Below the pieces are notes generated by a model that worked only from the letters and a program-made list of their open reading frames with translations, did no database searches and was not told the origin of the DNA. Positions 16,921 through 25,914 of a stretch of DNA of 64,000 nt are shown one piece after another. Each line of letters begins with the position of its first letter. Within the stretch, counting starts at the first letter, position 1. The stretch is from Saprospiraceae bacterium (lineage in GTDB: Bacteria; Bacteroidota; Bacteroidia; Chitinophagales; Saprospiraceae), in NCBI GenBank assembly GCA_041392805.1, contig JAWKLJ010000001.1, positions 124,001 to 188,000 on the forward strand, read 5' to 3'. The translations under genes were made by a program, and so were the position numbers.

Positions 16921-18381
16921 TTAATCCTTCTTTGCGAGGAAAAATTCCTTGTTGACAATAGCGGGGACCTCCGCTTTGAAGTGGGTAATAAAAATCAGGG
17001 TGAATCGCTCGTCCAAGACGGACTCTAGCAAACGTTGGCAGCGCCGGATGGTCTGCTGGTCAAAACCTTGAAAAGGCTCATCCAATAATAGAACGGGAGG
17101 AACTTTCACTAAGGCCCGCATAAAAAACAACAAGCGTTGGATACCGGTGGAAAGCTGACTAAAGGGTTGGTTGAGGTGTTTTTCGATGCCAAAATATTGA
17201 AACATTAGCACCACAAAGGCCTTTTTTTCGGCAGAGACCTTTCTGGGAACAAAAAAGCTATCAGATAGGCCACTCCACACCACCTCCTGGGCCAGGTGCT
17301 CCTCGTCATAATAGGCATGCAATTCTGGGGAAGTAAATCCTATCCTTTTTTTGATATCCCAAATGCTTTCCCCATGCCCTCGTTTTTTATCAAAAAGATA
17401 CACCTGGTGAGCATAGGCTTGGGGGTTATCGCCATATATTAAACTCAGCAGCGTAGATTTCCCCGCGCCATTTTCGCCTTTCAGCATCCATTTTTCACCT
17501 GGCAAGACCCGCCAATTTAATTGGTCCAAGATTCTGGTTTGGCCATAATTAATGGTCACCTTGTCCAATTTGAAAATATGATCGGCGGACAAAGGTTTAG
17601 CCTCCTGCTGAAAATATTGGCGTAAATTCCTCAGGTGCACTTCCGCGATATTCGGAGCCGGAGCTGGTAGTTGTGTCTGAACGGTCGAAAGTGGACCGGC
17701 TGCAGCCACTTCCCCCTTGGCGAGGTGGAGGCGGTGAGAGATACACTTGGGTAGTTCAGCAACCTGCCCCACCAGGATTAGGCAAATGTCATAGTTTCGG
17801 ACCAATTCATCCAAGGTCGTGTTGAGCAATTGGCGACTCTCTAGATCCAAGCCAATATAAGGATTATCTAAAATCAGGAGTTGGGGCCTTTTAATGAGGG
17901 CTTTGGCCAAGAGCATTTTGCGGGTTTGGCCACTGGAAAGCTTGATCCTTTCTTTATCGAGCAATCCTTCCAGGCGAAGGATTTCAACCATGTTTTGGTG
18001 AAAAGGATCTGACTCGTCAAATCCTCCTGTGACGAGATAGTTGCGCACACTTAGGTGGCCATCTGCATCAAAGGCATTGTATCGTTGTTGGTAATAATGC
18101 TGGATATTGGCCGATCGGAAAAGTTTGGAAGTATCGGTAAAAGATACCATGTGTATCGCCTGGTTCCTGGTTTTAAAATCAGGTGTGTTGCCTAGAAAAG
18201 GGAAGTGCAAACGGCCCTTCATCACTCGATTTTTACCGACCAGGCACTTGGCTAAGCTGGATTTTCCCGCCGCATTATCTCCGGTTACAACCCAGTGTTC
18301 CCCCTTTTTCACTATCCAATTTACACCCTCCAGAATGGGCACTATGCCGGCACCCACCGTTATGTTCTCTGCTATGATCAT
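16921..18381 (-). CDS. ModF-like protein with two ABC ATPase domains
   Basis: 486 aa with two complete nucleotide-binding domains and no membrane segment. Domain 1: Walker A GDNAAGKSSL (about residue 37), signature LSSGQTRKM, Walker B LLILDNPYIGLD. Domain 2: Walker A GENGAGKSTL (about residue 298), signature LSTGIQRLL, Walker B VLLLDEPFQGFD. The layout and length fit ModF/PhrA, a soluble protein encoded near molybdate transport genes in E. coli. No molybdate genes are here. Domain 1 has Asp-Asn in place of the usual Asp-Glu after Walker B (LDNP), which suggests one weak or inactive ATP site. It follows the FAD oxidoreductase by 14 bases and likely shares its transcript. Confidence 0.85.
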   Translation of the reverse strand: MIIAENITVGAGIVPILEGVNWIVKKGEHWVVTGDNAAGKSSLAKCLVGKNRVMKGRLHFPFLGNTPDFKTRNQAIHMVSFTDTSKLFRSANIQHYYQQRYNAFDADGHLSVRNYLVTGGFDESDPFHQNMVEILRLEGLLDKERIKLSSGQTRKMLLAKALIKRPQLLILDNPYIGLDLESRQLLNTTLDELVRNYDICLILVGQVAELPKCISHRLHLAKGEVAAAGPLSTVQTQLPAPAPNIAEVHLRNLRQYFQQEAKPLSADHIFKLDKVTINYGQTRILDQLNWRVLPGEKWMLKGENGAGKSTLLSLIYGDNPQAYAHQVYLFDKKRGHGESIWDIKKRIGFTSPELHAYYDEEHLAQEVVWSGLSDSFFVPRKVSAEKKAFVVLMFQYFGIEKHLNQPFSQLSTGIQRLLFFMRALVKVPPVLLLDEPFQGFDQQTIRRCQRLLESVLDERFTLIFITHFKAEVPAIVNKEFFLAKKD

Positions 18382-18395
18382 GTTTTTGTTTCAAG

Positions 18396-20246
18396 TCAAT
18401 TCAGGTAATCCCCATTCCAATTAATCGCTTTCTGATGAAAGGGTGCCAAGTATTTATCCAGCAAGATAGCCAATTGGCGTTTGCTGATGGGCTGGTCTAG
18501 TTTAATCGTGTTTGGAGCGAAACTTTGTTCGATTGCGGTACTCAATTCTTGGGTAGGGCGCTCAATGATGGGCGAAAGGATAGCAATGAAATCGCCAAAG
18601 GTCAAGTGCTTTTGATCTTTAGATAAGGTAAGGTCTATATCAGCTTTCCAGCTATGTAAGCCCTGCAAAAAAGCGGCTATACTTAGGGTGGAATCAGGAT
18701 AAAACCAGGTTTGGTTTGCCCATTTATAGGGGATACCCTGCCCCTTTAAAATGCCAGTAGCGCCCACTCGCTGTATGGCTTTAAAGGCAGGATCGGCAGG
18801 TAGAACATCCATAAAGGGCATCAAGTAACCCCCTGCACTCAACAAGCTATCCTGGACTTCCCTAATGGAAATGTCTTTAGGTGCCTTTTTCTGCTTGGCG
18901 GCTAGCGCAGCCACCATTCCGGCCGCCTGGCCAATTTGCAAAACCACAGGTTGCAAACGGGTCGTACCATTGGCGATGTTAGTGACGGAAATAGCCTTGT
19001 CTGCTACCAGCAATTGATCTACCGTGTTGGGAATCAGGCAGCCCAAGGGTATATTAAAAGAAGGCACCTGCGGAAAGGCTATTTCTGGCGCATCTGGGTA
19101 TTCATAGTGGTGATGATCTATCGGATAATCCCCCACGGCAATGCCGGTGCGGTATAAGTTGAAATCATAGGGCTTGGCAATATGGTTGACATTTAAGCGA
19201 ACCAGCCCTTTGATTCGCCGCCCTTCCCGGTGGTAGGGCATCAAGGGGAGCTTGTCTGGAGTCGGAAATTCATCTTCAGCTAACCCTAATTGTTTGAATC
19301 CCAATTCATGCTGAATATAATAGACAAATGCCAGGGTTTTTTCTTTAGCTTTTTGATAAACGAGTGCCCGTTCGGCGGGTGACAATTCGACCATATTGTG
19401 GTAATAGTCATTGCCTTTAATGGGCCAATTAATCATGTATTTATTATTCGGCAATTTACCATAGTTGAGCATTGTTTGGCAAGGGTGTGCCGTTTCCTTA
19501 TCACAATGGTATTGGCAGGCACAATCGAAAAGGCTGGGATCGTAATCTGCTGGTCGTGGAATCGTTTTGTCCGCTCCTTCGCCAAAATCCTGCAAAACGG
19601 CTGCATAGGTAAAATCCTGGATAATGTCATTGGCTTGTGGAGGCGCCATGTCTTCTCCTGTGGCGGTCTTCGCATCCATTCCAAGGTCATAGGCAACGCC
19701 CTGGCTGGCAGCTACGTCACCCAGGTCCGTTCCATCTATTAAGATAAAAGCACTGACTTTTTTTTCGTTCCCGTCTGCATCTGTAATTAACGCCTCCCAG
19801 TGGTCTTGCACAAATTGGACAGCAGTATAGGTGCTTCCATTTTGAACGGTCAATTTATCTTCAGCCATGGCCAAGGTAGCCCAAAATTTGGCGCCAATGT
19901 GTGGTTCGAACATGGTATTGCTGACCCAACCTGTAAAGATCGAGTCGGCCCCTCCGTAATGTCCACGGATCAACTCCCGGAACTCCCCCCATAAGCCAGC
20001 AGGCAATTGATGGTTTCCGTCTGTTGCCGAGACGCCGGCAGAAGTCAGCATACCACCTAGCCAAGGAAGCGGATTAACCAAAAGTGTCTGGGCTCCCCCT
20101 CTGGCGGCCTGAATGGCAGCAGCAACTGCACCAGTACCCTCACCTAGCACCAAGACATCATAAGATAGCTTGGGCGCTTCAGACCGACAAGCTATTGTAA
20201 AAAGAAAAAGACAAGTAATTAGACTAGAAAAAGTAAGGCGATACAT
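18396..20246 (-). CDS. Exported FAD-dependent oxidoreductase (PF12831-type)
   Basis: 616 aa. The N-terminus MYRLTFSSLITCLFLFTIAC is a signal peptide with a lipobox-like end (Cys20), so it is probably a lipoprotein. The Rossmann FAD motif VLGEGTGAVAAAIQAARGG follows at about residues 32-50. The FAD_oxidored family pattern continues with LGGMLTSAGVSATDGN, FILIDGTDLGDVAA and the C-terminal GTTRLQPVVLQIGQAAGMVAALA. Homologues are annotated loosely as xanthan-lyase-like or secreted flavoproteins near sugar genes. The gene is 21 bases after the LacI-type regulator, so it probably belongs to its regulon. The substrate is unknown; a sugar-related compound is an inference. Confidence 0.82.
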   Translation of the reverse strand: MYRLTFSSLITCLFLFTIACRSEAPKLSYDVLVLGEGTGAVAAAIQAARGGAQTLLVNPLPWLGGMLTSAGVSATDGNHQLPAGLWGEFRELIRGHYGGADSIFTGWVSNTMFEPHIGAKFWATLAMAEDKLTVQNGSTYTAVQFVQDHWEALITDADGNEKKVSAFILIDGTDLGDVAASQGVAYDLGMDAKTATGEDMAPPQANDIIQDFTYAAVLQDFGEGADKTIPRPADYDPSLFDCACQYHCDKETAHPCQTMLNYGKLPNNKYMINWPIKGNDYYHNMVELSPAERALVYQKAKEKTLAFVYYIQHELGFKQLGLAEDEFPTPDKLPLMPYHREGRRIKGLVRLNVNHIAKPYDFNLYRTGIAVGDYPIDHHHYEYPDAPEIAFPQVPSFNIPLGCLIPNTVDQLLVADKAISVTNIANGTTRLQPVVLQIGQAAGMVAALAAKQKKAPKDISIREVQDSLLSAGGYLMPFMDVLPADPAFKAIQRVGATGILKGQGIPYKWANQTWFYPDSTLSIAAFLQGLHSWKADIDLTLSKDQKHLTFGDFIAILSPIIERPTQELSTAIEQSFAPNTIKLDQPISKRQLAILLDKYLAPFHQKAINWNGDYLN

Positions 20247-20267
20247 AAATCCATCAAGCTTAAATCA

Positions 20268-21359
20268 TCAAATAATCAGGTGAAGTTCTTCTTCTTCCTT
20301 GATATAATACTGCATATTTTCAAGCATCACCACATCCAGGGGCAAATATTGTATTTTTTTGACATCCTCCTTTAACACCAAGTGGTTGAAAATATTGATA
20401 ATCCCCAAAAAGCCTTGTTTCAATGGATTTTGGTTAATTAAGAATTGGATGTTATTGGTCTCCAGGTATCTAAGGTTTTCTTCAATCAAATCAAAACCCA
20501 GTACTTTAATATCATGATCCGGGTGTAAATCCTTTAAAATCCCTACCAAATGGAAGGCCCTTGAAGTCGTTACAAAAATGCCTTTGATTCGAGGGTTGGC
20601 GTTTAAGGTTTTATCTAGAAAGGCAGAAAAGGCTGTTTTATTGAAAATATCCTCAAAACTAGCTTGCATGAAATGAATATTCGTATGAGCATTTTGCAAA
20701 AAGAAGTCCTTAAACCCTTTTTCTTTTTCCACCAAATGCATAGAGTTGTAAACGGCTTTCTCTAAATGCAAAATCATAGCTGTTTCTCCTGCTTTTGCAC
20801 CAAAGCTCAACAGTTTTGCCGCCAACATGCCGCTCTGGTATGAATCCTGACCGATGTAACATAGAAAGCATTCGTCCTCTCGTGGCAGATAAGTGTTGAT
20901 TTGCACATATTTCAAGCCTTGTTTTTCGCATTGATCAAAAAACTGATGGCCTTCCATGGAGAAAATAGGCGCCACTAAAACGGCGTCGTAAACGCCGGTC
21001 AGGACAGCTTTGGCACAGACCTGAAATTCTTTAGCATCTGCCTCTCCAAAATGGTAAAAATCAATGGTAACGCCATAGTCTCTCACCGACTTCAGTGCTC
21101 TATCTATTCCCTTTTTGGGTTGTTGCCAAAAGGGGTCTTTTTCCGGATTGGGCAATAGGGCAGCTATACGCCAGAGTCGATTATAGGCCAAAGCACTAGC
21201 GATAATATTTCTTTGATAATCTAACTCTTCAATAGCTTCTAATACCTTTTGCCTTGCATCTGGTGAGACATTTCCCCGTTTATGTAAAACGCGATCCACT
21301 GTACCTTTCGAAACGCCGGCCTTTTCGGCAATATCTTTAATACGAACCCTATTTTTCAT
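20268..21359 (-). CDS. LacI-family transcriptional regulator
   Basis: 363 aa. An N-terminal LacI helix-turn-helix (KDIAEKAGVSKGTVDRVLHKRGNVSPDARQKV, residues 7-38) is followed by the hinge helix region and a periplasmic-binding-protein-like sensor domain (about residues 65-335), for example AALLPNPEKDPFWQQPKKGID. It is divergent from the gntP-type permease and GH130 phosphorylase and upstream of the FAD oxidoreductase on its own strand. The simplest reading is a local repressor or activator that responds to a sugar or sugar acid and controls both directions from the 322-base spacer. Confidence 0.92.
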   Translation of the reverse strand: MKNRVRIKDIAEKAGVSKGTVDRVLHKRGNVSPDARQKVLEAIEELDYQRNIIASALAYNRLWRIAALLPNPEKDPFWQQPKKGIDRALKSVRDYGVTIDFYHFGEADAKEFQVCAKAVLTGVYDAVLVAPIFSMEGHQFFDQCEKQGLKYVQINTYLPREDECFLCYIGQDSYQSGMLAAKLLSFGAKAGETAMILHLEKAVYNSMHLVEKEKGFKDFFLQNAHTNIHFMQASFEDIFNKTAFSAFLDKTLNANPRIKGIFVTTSRAFHLVGILKDLHPDHDIKVLGFDLIEENLRYLETNNIQFLINQNPLKQGFLGIINIFNHLVLKEDVKKIQYLPLDVVMLENMQYYIKEEEELHLII

Positions 21360-21681
21360 ATACTAAAACTTTACCTTTCAATCTTTGCATTCCGTATTAT
21401 GCTTCATCCTGAATACCTTGTAAATAGATGTATTTTGTGATTTATTCCTAAACTTAAAAAAAAAACGATAGATAATTAGTTTTTTTGTATTTCAGGATAA
21501 ACCTTTTAGCCGTGTAGGACACTTGCGGTCTATTCTGGATGCCTGTTGATTCTACTTGCATCAAAAATAAAAATTTAACCGTGCGCGTACACATTTTGCC
21601 ATGATTTATTTAATTTCATTTATCTTGCCTCATGTGAATTAGTCAGTCTACTGCAATTCTTACATATAAGACGGAAAACAG
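21360..21681. other. Divergent regulatory spacer
   Basis: It separates the LacI-type regulator (minus) from the permease (plus). It holds a candidate plus-strand promoter at 21594-21628 and two GC-containing imperfect dyads that could be operators: GTGTAGGACAC (about 21513-21523) and GTGCGCGTACAC (about 21581-21592), the latter directly in front of the promoter. No gene is seen. Confidence 0.4.
21594..21628 (+). promoter_or_regulatory. Candidate promoter of the permease-phosphorylase operon
   Basis: TTTTG at 21594-21598, a 22-base spacer, then TATCTTGC at 21621-21628 (one mismatch from TANNTTTG). ATG 21682 follows 53 bases later. A possible LacI-type operator dyad overlaps its upstream side. 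Confidence 0.35.
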
Positions 21682-22995
21682 ATGCCATTACTAATCATAA
21701 GCATAGGGATTTTATTACTGTTACTTTTGATCTCCATTTGGAAAATCAATGGATTTATCTCTTTTATTTTAGTTTCTTTATTTGTCGGATTGGCCCAAGG
21801 CCTAAGCCTAGAAAACACGGTGAAGGCCTTAGAAAGGGGGATGGGTGAAACGCTGGGTTCTTTGGTTTTAATTTTAGGGTTTGGGGCCATGCTAGGTAAA
21901 CTGGTGGCAGACAGTGGGGCTGCACAGCACATCACCATTAGCCTGGTGCGAATATTTGGGCGGCAGCGGGTGCAAATCGCACTGATGTTGGCTGGTTTTC
22001 TAGTGGGGATCCCCTTGTTTTATGCCGTCGGGTTTGTCATCCTGGTACCGCTGGTTTTTACGGTTGCAGCTACATTGAACCTTCCCTTACTTTATGTAGC
22101 GCTTCCCATGCTGGCCTCCCTTTCCGTCACCCATGGTTTTTTGCCGCCCCACCCTGCCCCTACGGCTATTTCCCAATTATTTGGAGCAGACTTAGGCCTG
22201 ACCATGCTCTACGGGTTTATTGTTGCGGTACCAGCAATCCTCATTGCGGGATTGGGCTTATCTAAGTTATTGCCCAAGGTTGAATCACATCCATTAGCAG
22301 AATTTGTGGGAAAGGCCCCACTGCCTGAAAAGGAATTGCCTTCCACTTTTCTGAGTATTTTATGTGCTTTAATGCCAGTTATCCTCATTGGGGCAGCATC
22401 GGTAGCCCCCTTAGTATTTCCAGCGGGCAGTTCCGTTCTCGCTTTTCTGAAAGCCATTGGCATTCCCGCTGTTGCTATGCTTATCGCTGTGCTTTTTGCG
22501 CTGTACTTTTTAGCGATCAGGCGTGACAAGAAAATGGAAGATATCATGAAGGACCTTGGGCAAGCCGTAGCCAGCATTACGATGGTCATGCTGATTATTG
22601 CTGGTGCAGGTGGCCTAAAGGAGGTGCTTGTTGAAAGCAAGGTAGCTGATTATTTGGGGGCATTATTGGCCAATTCGGCTATTTCCCCTTTGGTATTAGC
22701 CTGGATGACCGCTGCCCTGATCCGAATAGCCGTGGGGTCGGCCACTGTTGCTGGTTTGACAGCCGCCGGTATCATGTTACCATTGGTCGGCCAAGGTACT
22801 TCACCAGAGTTGCTGACCTTGGCAATTGGTGCAGGTAGCATCACCCTATCGCATGTTAATGATGGTGGTTTTTGGTTATTCAAGGAATATTTTAACTTGA
22901 GCGTGAAAGAAACCTTACAAACCTGGACGGTCATGGAGACCAGCATCTCTGTGATCGGAATGGTCAGCATTTTGATATTAAACCAATTTATTTAG
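21682..22995 (+). CDS. GntP-family permease (gluconate:H+ symporter type)
   Basis: 437 aa, the usual GntP length, with about 12-14 membrane segments. Family landmarks are GMGETLGSLVLILGFGAMLGKLV near residue 54, GFLVGIPLFYAVGFVILVPLV near residue 110, the THGFLPPHPAPTAI block near residue 150, IAVGSATVAGLTAAGIMLP and the C-terminal SHVNDGGFWLFKEYFNLS. The family imports gluconate and related sugar acids such as idonate or glycerate. Its neighbour encodes a disaccharide phosphorylase, so the true substrate here may differ from gluconate, but that is inference. There are 67 bases between the two genes. Confidence 0.93.
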   Translation: MPLLIISIGILLLLLLISIWKINGFISFILVSLFVGLAQGLSLENTVKALERGMGETLGSLVLILGFGAMLGKLVADSGAAQHITISLVRIFGRQRVQIALMLAGFLVGIPLFYAVGFVILVPLVFTVAATLNLPLLYVALPMLASLSVTHGFLPPHPAPTAISQLFGADLGLTMLYGFIVAVPAILIAGLGLSKLLPKVESHPLAEFVGKAPLPEKELPSTFLSILCALMPVILIGAASVAPLVFPAGSSVLAFLKAIGIPAVAMLIAVLFALYFLAIRRDKKMEDIMKDLGQAVASITMVMLIIAGAGGLKEVLVESKVADYLGALLANSAISPLVLAWMTAALIRIAVGSATVAGLTAAGIMLPLVGQGTSPELLTLAIGAGSITLSHVNDGGFWLFKEYFNLSVKETLQTWTVMETSISVIGMVSILILNQFI

Positions 22996-23062
22996 AGCAT
23001 GTTTGGAGTATTAGGATAGTAAGCTTGAGTAAAAAAATAAAACAAACGATAGTGCTTAAGGT

Positions 23063-24268
23063 ATGAAAAAAAAATCTTCTGAGTTATACTTAGCATTTGA
23101 AAAGAGACGCAAGCAGTTGATGACAGCACACCAGCAATGGCTAGGTCGGACAAATCCTCGAATAGAAACGGATTACAATGGCATTTTTTATCGCTATCAA
23201 AACCCCGTTTTGACCTGGAAACATACGCCATTAGAGTGGCGTTATGACTTCAATTTTGAGACCAACCCTTACCTTATGGAGCGTTTAGAGATCAATACTG
23301 TATTTAATGCCGGGGCGATAGAATGGAATGGAAAAATATTGCTAATGCCCCGTATAGAAGCTAATGATGTGAAGTCGTTTTTTGGCATAGCAGAGAGTGA
23401 ATCAGGTGTTGATCAGTTCCAATTTTGGCCCTACCCTACCCTCATGCCAGAAACCGATGACCCAGATATGAATGTGTATGATATTCGGCTGGTGAAGCAT
23501 GAGGACGGCTGGATTTACGGCATTTTTTGTACAGAGAGAAAAGACCCGTCGCTACCCTTGGACAGCTCAGCTGCTTTAGCACAAGCGGGGCTAGCCCGGA
23601 CCAAAGACTTGATTTCCTGGGACCGACTACCTGATTTGATTTCTAAGTCCTCCCAACAGCGCAACTGTGTTTTACATCCCGAATTCGTCGATGGGAAATA
23701 TGCTTTTTATACTCGGCCTATGGATGGCTTTATTGAAACAGGCGGCGGTGGTGGTATCGGATGGGCCACTTGTGACGATATCCTGAACCCCGTTCTCACC
23801 GAAGAATGCATCATAGATGAAAAAAAATACCACACTATAAAGGAAGTTAAAAATGGCCTAGGCCCTGCTCCGCTCAAGACAGCAAGTGGGTGGTTGCATC
23901 TGGCACATGGGGTCAGAAGGACTGCCGCTGGGCTTCGGTATGTGCTTTATCTATTCCTTTGCGACCTAGCGCAACCCTGGAAAGTCATCCGGCAACCTAA
24001 TCGTCATTTTATTGCTCCGCAGGGCGCCGAAAGGGTGGGCGATGTTTCCAATGTGACCTTTAGTAATGGTTGGGTTATGAAAGAAAATGGAGAGGTCTAT
24101 ATATATTACGCTTCTTCTGATACGAGAATGCATGTTGCGACGACCACCATTCATCACCTTGAAGATTACATTTTAAATACCCCGGAAGATGCCGGGAGGA
24201 GTCATGCAAATGTTCTGCAAAGAATCAATTTCATAGACAAAAATAGGCCTTTTGCAAAGCATACATGA
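23063..24268 (+). CDS. GH130 glycoside phosphorylase, probable 4-O-beta-D-mannosyl-D-glucose phosphorylase
   Basis: 401 aa. The sequence closely follows the GH130 subfamily 1 enzyme known from Bacteroides fragilis: EWRYDFNFETNPYLMER, NAGAIEWNGKILLMPR, NVYDIRLVKHEDGWIYGIFC, QQRNCVLHPEFVDGKYAFYT, then GGGIGWATCDD, YHTIKEVKNGLGP, WLHLAHGVR and YYASSDTRMHVA. The Asp in VYDIRL corresponds to the single catalytic acid of the family. The known enzyme cleaves Man-beta-1,4-Glc with phosphate to mannose 1-phosphate and glucose, in the cytoplasm, in mannan utilisation. No signal peptide is seen, which agrees. There are no mannanases, epimerase or SusCD genes near it in this window, unlike classic mannan loci. 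Confidence 0.9.
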   Translation: MKKKSSELYLAFEKRRKQLMTAHQQWLGRTNPRIETDYNGIFYRYQNPVLTWKHTPLEWRYDFNFETNPYLMERLEINTVFNAGAIEWNGKILLMPRIEANDVKSFFGIAESESGVDQFQFWPYPTLMPETDDPDMNVYDIRLVKHEDGWIYGIFCTERKDPSLPLDSSAALAQAGLARTKDLISWDRLPDLISKSSQQRNCVLHPEFVDGKYAFYTRPMDGFIETGGGGGIGWATCDDILNPVLTEECIIDEKKYHTIKEVKNGLGPAPLKTASGWLHLAHGVRRTAAGLRYVLYLFLCDLAQPWKVIRQPNRHFIAPQGAERVGDVSNVTFSNGWVMKENGEVYIYYASSDTRMHVATTTIHHLEDYILNTPEDAGRSHANVLQRINFIDKNRPFAKHT

Positions 24269-24773
24269 TAAAATATTTTAAGATGAATGAAAAAAACAGG
24301 AGTCAATTTTCGCACAAACTGTATTTTTTTTGTATTTTGAGACTGACTTTAATATCTTAAAGAATAACTACTACAAAATAATCCCTTCAAATAGTAGTTT
24401 AATAGAAGTCTGGACTGACTACTCAGGTTATAGTTCCCAAACCCCCAAACACCTTCTACTTTTGAACAAACCTTTTTCCCAATTTTTGGCTTATAATCCC
24501 CGTTTATCTTCCTTCAATGGGAGTACCTAAGGTTTCTATCCTTGCAGGAAGGATTCCACTGATTTTTTATGGCCACTTTTGAAACAGCAGCAAAAGAAAC
24601 ACGCTAAAATTTTAACATTTTTTCTAAAGTTTACACTCATCCTTTTGGCACTAAAAATTGTTATTTAATTTGTATATGCATAAGCAATAGTGTATATGGC
24701 AAAATAATAATACGTTTTTTAGTGGCAATTAAATGGAATATTTTTTTAGCCTTGAAAAAAAAAAGGCTACCAT
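24269..24773. other. 505-base AT-rich gap
   Basis: I see no gene. A 66-codon frame starting with TTG (24330-24530) has no recognisable features. The right end contains a weak -7-like TAGCCTTG (about 24747-24754) in front of the next small gene. There is no strong terminator after the phosphorylase gene. Confidence 0.4.
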
Positions 24774-25118
24774 TTGACCGAAAATAACGATATTTTAGCA
24801 ACATCTACGCCTTTGATTATGAGAGCATTTAACGATCAACTACCTAATTCATCCATTAAAAACAGCTTAATTCATCAGAGTATGATGAGACGAACCATCA
24901 AACGAAGATTAGTTAAAGCCAGAATCGCCTTACATCAAACTATTCAAAAGATTTTGGATATTAATCGCAAGAAAAAAGAACTGCCTTTTCACGATGATGT
25001 TGACGCCAAGGAAGCGACTTTAGGCGTCGAACTCAAAGTCCTCAATAAAATTGCTGAACAGCAAGCCTTAATGGTCAAAAAATACGAAAAGTCATTAATG
25101 GAAATAGAGGAATCTTAG
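24774..25118 (+). CDS. Small basic coiled-coil protein of unknown function
   Basis: 114 aa from TTG 24774, or 99 aa from ATG 24819; an in-frame TGA bars longer versions. It is helical, with a strongly basic middle (MMRRTIKRRLVKARIALHQTIQKIL) and an acidic and Lys-rich end. No signal peptide or known domain. A coding gene is likely because of the amphipathic helices and codon pattern, but no function can be offered. It converges with the next gene across a hairpin repeat. Confidence 0.5.
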   Translation: MTENNDILATSTPLIMRAFNDQLPNSSIKNSLIHQSMMRRTIKRRLVKARIALHQTIQKILDINRKKKELPFHDDVDAKEATLGVELKVLNKIAEQQALMVKKYEKSLMEIEES

Positions 25119-25125
25119 GGAAAGT

Positions 25126-25191
25126 GGAAGTCGGAAAGTGAAGTCGGAAATGGGAAGTGGGAAATTGTGTTCCTAAGCCTTTCCGACTTCC
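25126..25191. repeat. GGAAGTCGGAAA-type inverted repeat
   Basis: GGAAGTCGGAAA at 25126-25137 is the exact reverse complement of TTTCCGACTTCC at 25180-25191, and the flanks contain further shuffled GAAGTGGGAAATGGG modules in both orientations. It lies between converging genes. The same motif recurs at about 38268 and 47779-47821. Confidence 0.65.
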
Positions 25192-25203
25192 CATTTCCCA
25201 CTT

Positions 25204-25743
25204 CTAATTACTTTTATCTCCTTTGGGCTGGAGCTGACGCGTTTCAGAATGGATAATGGTTCCTTGTCTTTTGCGTGCTTCTAGTTCTTTTTTACGATTT
25301 TCCTGGTAAATGGCCACTCTTTCTTTTACTTCCAATGGTTTTTTATTCAGGTAGCGGTGGTAAGAAATGATAACGAATTGAGCCATATCATCCGGATGAG
25401 TGACGCCAATTTGTCTAAGGTAAGCCGTGAAACGGGAGCCCTCATAAAAAGCCCAATTGACCATCATCCATCGGCCAAAGCTAAAGTGTAGCTTGTGAGC
25501 TGCTTCCTCTTCGCTTACCGATTTCAATTTTTGCTTCGCCTCTGCATCAATCAATCGATTCAATTCAGAAAAGGCCTCCGCCAAGTCGACAGGAATGTAA
25601 ACCCCATTTAAATAGTCTTTTTTAATCCTTTGGGCATAAGCAGCCTCAAATTCTTCCTTGGTGGCTGCGGGGTCTTGCGCCCAAATGTTCGTAATGAACA
25701 AAGCAGAAAGGAAAAATAATGTCATGATTTTTATCCTAGCCAT
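25204..25743 (-). CDS. DUF6794-like secreted protein
   Basis: 179 aa. A signal peptide (MARIKIMTLFFLSALFITNIWAQ) is followed by one compact domain: YIPVDLAEAFSELNRLI, a LKSVSEEEAAHKLHFSFGRWM helix, the WAFYEGSRFTAYLRQIGVTHPDDM block and FVIISYHRYLNKKPLEV. This order is what I recall for DUF6794, a family without known role. The C-terminal 30 residues are charged and disordered. It is predicted to be periplasmic. It is not obviously tied to fabH upstream, since a terminator separates them. Confidence 0.7.
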   Translation of the reverse strand: MARIKIMTLFFLSALFITNIWAQDPAATKEEFEAAYAQRIKKDYLNGVYIPVDLAEAFSELNRLIDAEAKQKLKSVSEEEAAHKLHFSFGRWMMVNWAFYEGSRFTAYLRQIGVTHPDDMAQFVIISYHRYLNKKPLEVKERVAIYQENRKKELEARKRQGTIIHSETRQLQPKGDKSN

Positions 25744-25803
25744 ATCTATAAATTTATTAAATCATAAACCTTTGTCCTGCCTGGTTTATTGTGAAGCCTA
25801 TAA

Positions 25804-25832
25804 TAAAAAGGCCCGATACCAAGTATCGGGCC
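25804..25832 (-). terminator. Terminator of fabH
   Basis: GGCCCGATA (25810-25818) and TATCGGGCC (25824-25832) form a 9-bp GC-rich stem with a 5-base loop. Read on the minus strand it is followed by TTTTTATTATA, so it terminates fabH transcripts. Confidence 0.85.
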
Positions 25833-25914
25833 CCAATGTGCTATAAAAAAGTTAATGTACACGTACTAGTAGCGATATAAGTTGTGCTCATATGCCCCCC
25901 AAATATACAACAAA

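Noticed and set aside
24330..24530. A 66-codon frame after the GH130 gene
   Set aside because: Starts with TTG, no promoter or domain, composition like the surrounding AT-rich spacer.
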